A DNA stretch of 25,379 nt, taken from a virus. Shown piece by piece: positions 22,536 to 25,379 of this stretch. Numbering within the stretch: position 1 is the stretch's first letter; each line of letters opens with the position of its first letter. A program made the position numbers and the translations under genes. Under the pieces are notes generated by a model. The model was not told where the DNA came from, made no database searches, and saw only the letters and a program-made list of their open reading frames with translations. The stretch covers positions 1 to 25,379 of the IMG/VR virus record IMGVR_UViG_3300017598_001817; one strand, 5' to 3'.

Positions 22536-22901
22536 TTATTCTCCTAATAGTGTTAAAATATTTGCTCTCGTCGTAGACTGGGCATCAAAAAGCACCCAAA
22601 GCGTGGCGCGAATCAACGTGCCATCGGTCATGTCGATAACCCCCATTCCGATTATGTCCCTGTAGTTTTGCTTATTGGCATCAGATAGTGCCTGATATTC
22701 AGCAGGAACCGTGTTCTCTACTATCTCATAAGTCTGTATTAATTTCTTTCCGGCATCATCAGCCCAACGGACCTCACCAACAAATGTCTCCGTGTCACCG
22801 TCACAATGCGGACAATTGTAATCTGGGTTCTGCCCCCCTCCGACAGTCCCGCTTCCGCCACAATGACCGCATTGCCGATATAAATACATTACATCAGACA
22901 T
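22536..22901 (-). CDS. DnaJ-type zinc-finger protein
   Basis: This 121-aa protein is read from ATG 22901, with TTGGAGGTAAAT upstream. An upstream in-frame ATG at 22946 would run through the hairpin and is rejected. Residues 11-16 (CGHCGG) and 30-35 (CPHCDG) form the CxxCxG(S)G...CxxCxGD pattern of the DnaJ cysteine-rich zinc finger, here one repeat pair (C11, C14, C30, C33). The rest has a beta-strand (FVGEVRWADD) and helices (DANKQNYRDIIGMGVIDM, STTRANILTLLGE). A single DnaJ-like zinc module could bind unfolded protein or nucleic acid. It could act with the co-chaperonin downstream, but this is inference. Phages often have small proteins of this type near head genes. Confidence 0.82.
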   Translation of the reverse strand: MSDVMYLYRQCGHCGGSGTVGGGQNPDYNCPHCDGDTETFVGEVRWADDAGKKLIQTYEIVENTVPAEYQALSDANKQNYRDIIGMGVIDMTDGTLIRATLWVLFDAQSTTRANILTLLGE

Positions 22902-22921
22902 ATTTACCTCCAAGTGGGTGA

Positions 22922-22939
22922 GGGGGGCCGAAGCCCCCC
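22922..22939 (-). other. Stable intergenic RNA hairpin with cUUCGg tetraloop
   Basis: On the minus strand a 7-bp stem GGGGGGC/GCCCCCC closes a TTCG loop with a C-G closing pair, the exceptionally stable UUCG tetraloop. It sits in the 49-base gap between the beta-helix gene and the DnaJ-type gene. No run of T follows the stem, so it is not a classic intrinsic terminator. A run of six T precedes it. It may protect or mark a processed mRNA end, or reduce transcription past the head genes. Confidence 0.85.
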
Positions 22940-22950
22940 ATCCCAAAAAA

Positions 22951-23883
22951 TCAAGTGGCGTAATCTATCGAGTAGTTTCCAGCAGTCGTAAGTCCGTTAG
23001 CAGTAACAAGGCTTCCAATACTCGCACTATCATCGCCAAAAATATTCCCAGCAATCACACCAGTGGCGGCAGTAGCAACCGAGATGTACACGTTCGTCCC
23101 ACCAGTTGGTAGCATGTTCGCAAATACGTTGTGATGGATATTGATAAAATCGCAATCCGCAATAGTGATGTTTGCGCTACACTGAGCCGCAGTAGCCAAC
23201 CACTGGCAATTCCCAATCTCGATTCCGTCAGGCACCTGTTCGCTAGAACCAACGGTAATCCCGGCACCCTTATGGAACGTACAATCAAGAATCGTAGCCC
23301 ACATAACACTCTGAATAGTCAATGAGGTATTGCCACCAAAACGAAACATACAATTGGATATGGTGTTTCCACACGCATACCCATCACCAGCACCAGTCTG
23401 TAAGCCATCTAGAGCTACACAAACATTAGAGGTGCTTGCGCCATCGTGAAACGAAAGATTCTCCATTAGCGTCCAGGGTGCATCAACATCAAATGCTGGG
23501 GTGGCCGTAGCCGTCCCGGTTCCGCGCATATAGGTATAAAACTGTCCGCCCTGGCCCCTTCCATAACCAGTTCCGATTATAGCAAGGCCATGTAATGTGT
23601 ATGGAATATCCCAATTCGTAGTGCTTTCTGGGATTATGTAATGGGGGTCATAGTTCATGGTATTCGGCGTTCTTGGCCTAACATAAATTACATCATTGGC
23701 CGATGCTCCGTCAATGACATCCTGTAGATGCTTCGCGGCGTCTGCAATACTTTTGCCAGTCCCGCCAGTAGTCCCATTGTCGTAATCGACAAACCAAGTC
23801 TTTTCGCCCCACATTCCAAGATAGGGGTTCCCGCTAACGGGTGCCCCTCCCATGTGAAATAACCTATCAGGTGATGTACTCAT
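22951..23883 (-). CDS. Right-handed beta-helix protein with tailspike-like N-terminal tag
   Basis: This 310-aa protein has the tag MSTSPDRLFHMGGAPV (1-16), closely matching the N-terminus of the 604-aa tailspike. A segment with GEKTWFVDYDNGTTGGTGKS (26-45) follows, similar to the start of many secreted beta-helix proteins ('WFVDYDNG..G.GkS..dA'). The body has rungs such as NTISNCMFRFGGNTS, WATILDCTFHKGAGI and ITIADCDFINIHHNVFANML. No catalytic motif is visible. AAGGAGGTGAGAT precedes the ATG. It stands directly after the major capsid gene, away from the tailspikes. A head-attached fibre or decoration spike is thus possible. The UUCG hairpin follows its stop. Confidence 0.85.
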   Translation of the reverse strand: MSTSPDRLFHMGGAPVSGNPYLGMWGEKTWFVDYDNGTTGGTGKSIADAAKHLQDVIDGASANDVIYVRPRTPNTMNYDPHYIIPESTTNWDIPYTLHGLAIIGTGYGRGQGGQFYTYMRGTGTATATPAFDVDAPWTLMENLSFHDGASTSNVCVALDGLQTGAGDGYACGNTISNCMFRFGGNTSLTIQSVMWATILDCTFHKGAGITVGSSEQVPDGIEIGNCQWLATAAQCSANITIADCDFINIHHNVFANMLPTGGTNVYISVATAATGVIAGNIFGDDSASIGSLVTANGLTTAGNYSIDYAT

Positions 23884-23898
23884 ATCTCACCTCCTTAC

Positions 23899-24825
23899 TC
23901 AAGTATTGCCACAAAAATAAAGCCTCGGGTCTCCAAATCCATAATCGAAGAACTGCACAGACGTTACCACCGTGTCTCGGGTGTCGTCATCCGCGCCCTT
24001 AACAACTAAATCAGGCTCCATTGCGGTCAAACAATTGATGTCAAACCTGTCGTCGTTCTTTGCCAGTCCAAACCAAGAGGTCGTACTGGTCAAACGAGTT
24101 CCAGGCATAACGAACTTAATCTTCTCGGCCACATTGTCGGTGTTCGAGAACTCATGCGCCTTGCCATCACTCCTGTAAATCTCTTTCGCGGTCCACTTCA
24201 ACTTCGGGTGGAACACTAGAGTGTCACAACTTGCATTGAAAAACTGACCCATTGCGTCAACGAGAGTATCAAAGTAATACTCCATATCCTCAACGGCGGC
24301 AACGGAAAGTGCGGCGTCAAGGTAGTTGTCGTAGTTGTCGCCAGTACCATCAGCCAACCCGGTATGGGTGTTTTCGGCCAAGTCGAGGCCGTCAAAACCA
24401 GTACCAGAAGTCGAACTAACAGAAGTCGGGCCATTGTAAAGCCTAAACAACTCCTTATCCTTCGCGTCTTTCTGCGCCCTTGCTAGAGACTGGGTCCACT
24501 TTTTAACAAGACCATACTTGTTAAACTTTTTCATCCGCAGAGTTACGCGGAATCCAGAACCAAACTGTCTCTGTTCGTAGTCCTTAGCGTCACCGAATTT
24601 CGGGGACTGTAAGGGGATGTTCTGCCCCTCAGTCATTTCCTGCGCCAAGCCTAGACCGGCGATCTCACGATCCCTTTCCCACTCATCCTTCGTAGTAGAG
24701 GTCTTGTAGACATCCTGATAAAAAGTGGTGGTCTTGCGCTCGGTAGTATCATGTACCTTTCGCAGAAACTTCTTAAACATCTCTCCATCGGTGGAGTCAT
24801 CCCAATATCTTGTTACTGTAGCCAT
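23899..24825 (-). CDS. Major capsid protein
   Basis: This 308-aa protein forms the capsid shell and is expected to have the HK97-type fold. Family-like features are an N-terminal helical arm (MFKKFLRKVHDTTERKTTTF), a strand with SGFRVTLRMKKFNKYGLVKK, a long spine helix (about 105-130), NYLDAALSVAAVEDMEYYFD (164-183) and CDTLVFHPKLKWTAKEIY. The C-terminal part carries INCLTAMEPDLVVKG and VTSVQFFDYGFGDPRLYFCGN (near 288-307), an ending typical of phage capsid proteins. No pro-domain or protease site is evident. It lies between a decoration-type gene and the beta-helix protein. The ATG overlaps the decoration stop (TAATG), so both should be made together. Confidence 0.88.
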   Translation of the reverse strand: MATVTRYWDDSTDGEMFKKFLRKVHDTTERKTTTFYQDVYKTSTTKDEWERDREIAGLGLAQEMTEGQNIPLQSPKFGDAKDYEQRQFGSGFRVTLRMKKFNKYGLVKKWTQSLARAQKDAKDKELFRLYNGPTSVSSTSGTGFDGLDLAENTHTGLADGTGDNYDNYLDAALSVAAVEDMEYYFDTLVDAMGQFFNASCDTLVFHPKLKWTAKEIYRSDGKAHEFSNTDNVAEKIKFVMPGTRLTSTTSWFGLAKNDDRFDINCLTAMEPDLVVKGADDDTRDTVVTSVQFFDYGFGDPRLYFCGNT

Positions 24826-25259
24826 TATCTTATTCCAACGATGCTGGTTTCTAAGAACCGAACAATTAATCTACCACTAGCCACCGCGCCGTCACGTGGA
24901 TCAAGTTTAACGCACTCAACGTCAGTCGTGGCACCACTCTCGTCAACAGTATGGGCACCAGCGGTATACGTAAAGTCTAACGTGTCGCCAATCAACGCTT
25001 CGGACGTAGCATCCGTGTGGTATTTTACAACATACAAATTACTAGATGAAATCAACTCAACGGGTATCTTCGTACCCGCCGTTCCTGTAGCCGCTCGTTT
25101 CGCAATCCCCCAATTATTGTCTGTAGTGGCGATAACTAATTCGCCATTGGAGTCAGTCTGTACGAGGTCGCCCGCATAAAAATCATTTGCGGAACCGGCG
25201 GCGGCTTCTTCTGCCTCGGTTATCTGCGGATTTCCAGCAATCCTTTCTACACTAGCCAA
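24825..25259 (-). CDS. Capsid decoration-type protein with TTG start
   Basis: This 144-aa beta-rich protein has an N-terminal motif with AGSANDFYAGDLVQTDSNGE (21-40) and NNWGIAKRAATGTAGTKIPV (48-67). It also has TSEALIGDTLDFTYTAGAHT (84-103) and a C-terminal GRLIVRFLETSIVG. The pattern 'AGdlV...sgg.v..a....ig.Ala...agt.i.V' is common in small head decoration or fibre proteins lying beside the capsid gene. The start is TTG, supported by ACGGAGGATAAT with ideal spacing and by the absence of any ATG nearby. Coupling to the capsid gene by TAATG overlap supports joint expression. The decoration role is inferred. Confidence 0.8.
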   Translation of the reverse strand: MASVERIAGNPQITEAEEAAAGSANDFYAGDLVQTDSNGELVIATTDNNWGIAKRAATGTAGTKIPVELISSSNLYVVKYHTDATSEALIGDTLDFTYTAGAHTVDESGATTDVECVKLDPRDGAVASGRLIVRFLETSIVGIR

Positions 25260-25277
25260 ATTATCCTCCGTTTTGGC

Positions 25278-25379
25278 CTAGCGACCACCCTCTGAAAGTA
25301 AACTCTCCATGTCTTCGTCCCTCATCGTAGCACCATCTTTTGCAAGTTCCGCGTTTAGAGCCTTGAGTTCGGCCTGTCC
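25278..25379 (-). CDS. C-terminal end of an upstream gene, possible scaffold protein (partial)
   Basis: Thirty-three codons are open from the right edge to a TAG at 25280-25278. The visible end reads QAELKALNAELAKDGATMRD, then EDMESLLSEGGR. It is helical and charged, with a Leu/Ala repeat. The position just upstream of the decoration and capsid genes and the helical acidic end fit a scaffold protein or scaffold-protease, but too little is visible to decide. The rest of the gene lies outside the window. Confidence 0.6.
   Translation of the reverse strand, partial: GQAELKALNAELAKDGATMRDEDMESLLSEGGR

Noticed and set aside
22902-22946. Upstream ATG for the DnaJ-type zinc protein
   Set aside because: The extension reads through the UUCG hairpin; ATG 22901 has TTGGAGGTAAAT directly upstream.
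22922-22950. Rho-independent terminator on either strand
   Set aside because: The stem is strong but no U-run follows it on the minus or plus strand; the six-T run lies before the stem on the minus strand.
1-25379. tRNA genes, CRISPR arrays, insertion sequences and attachment sites
   Set aside because: No cloverleaf, regularly spaced direct repeats, transposase or integrase was seen; gaps between genes are too short to hold them.

Overview
The window looks like the structural and lysis half of a tailed bacteriophage genome (or a prophage or metagenomic phage contig). Apart from one gene at the left edge, every believable gene is on the minus strand. The genes are packed almost without gaps: starts and stops overlap as ATGA, TAATG, TGATG or TTGA, and most starts carry a purine-rich Shine-Dalgarno sequence. 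There is no rRNA, tRNA, transposon, CRISPR or metabolic housekeeping gene. The host cannot be named. A two-membrane-span protein with a spanin-like layout suggests a Gram-negative (diderm) host, but this is inference.

In transcription order (right to left) the layout is as follows. (1) Head: the end of a probable scaffold or protease gene, a TTG-started decoration-type protein and the major capsid protein (25379-23899). (2) An accessory block of virion and small proteins (23883-17274): a right-handed beta-helix protein, a DnaJ-type zinc protein, three small charged proteins, a 77-aa protein, two related beta-rich proteins, a zinc-ribbon miniprotein, a DUF2341+LamG protein with a 22-residue repeat, a CBM-like jelly-roll protein, and a zinc ribbon split by a beta-rich insertion. 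(3) Neck (17255-13493): a GroES-like co-chaperonin, a head-tail adaptor, a small TTG-started gene, a beta-sandwich protein, a P22 gp10-type hub/nozzle protein and a beta-rich partner. (4) Receptor-binding and ejection block (13493-3783): two pectate-lyase-fold tailspikes, several Gly/Pro/Gln/Tyr/Met-rich proteins and a 912-aa ejection-type protein. (5) Lysis (3782-2298): an M15 peptidase endolysin, a 58-aa two-span holin candidate, a coiled-coil spanin candidate with membrane segments at both ends, and a 69-aa membrane protein. (6) Packaging: a small-terminase candidate by position and the large terminase (2301-390). The plus-strand gene at 1-393 converges on the terminase; both stop inside the same TTAA.

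No tape-measure, tail-tube or sheath gene is visible. The order scaffold, capsid, adaptor, nozzle, internal virion proteins, lysis, terminase matches the late region of T7-like podoviruses, so a short-tailed phage is the best reading. The portal gene would then lie just beyond the right edge. What sets it apart is the large adhesin-rich accessory block between capsid and adaptor, the co-chaperonin in the neck module and the number of very short overlapping genes. Five of these are under 60 codons (3137-3313, 16052-16192, 20708-20884, 21972-22127, 22364-22534) and were found by reading the gaps.

No convincing promoter or intrinsic terminator was found. The one strong RNA structure is a GC-rich hairpin with a UUCG loop at 22922-22939. 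No stretch longer than about 50 bases lacks a gene.
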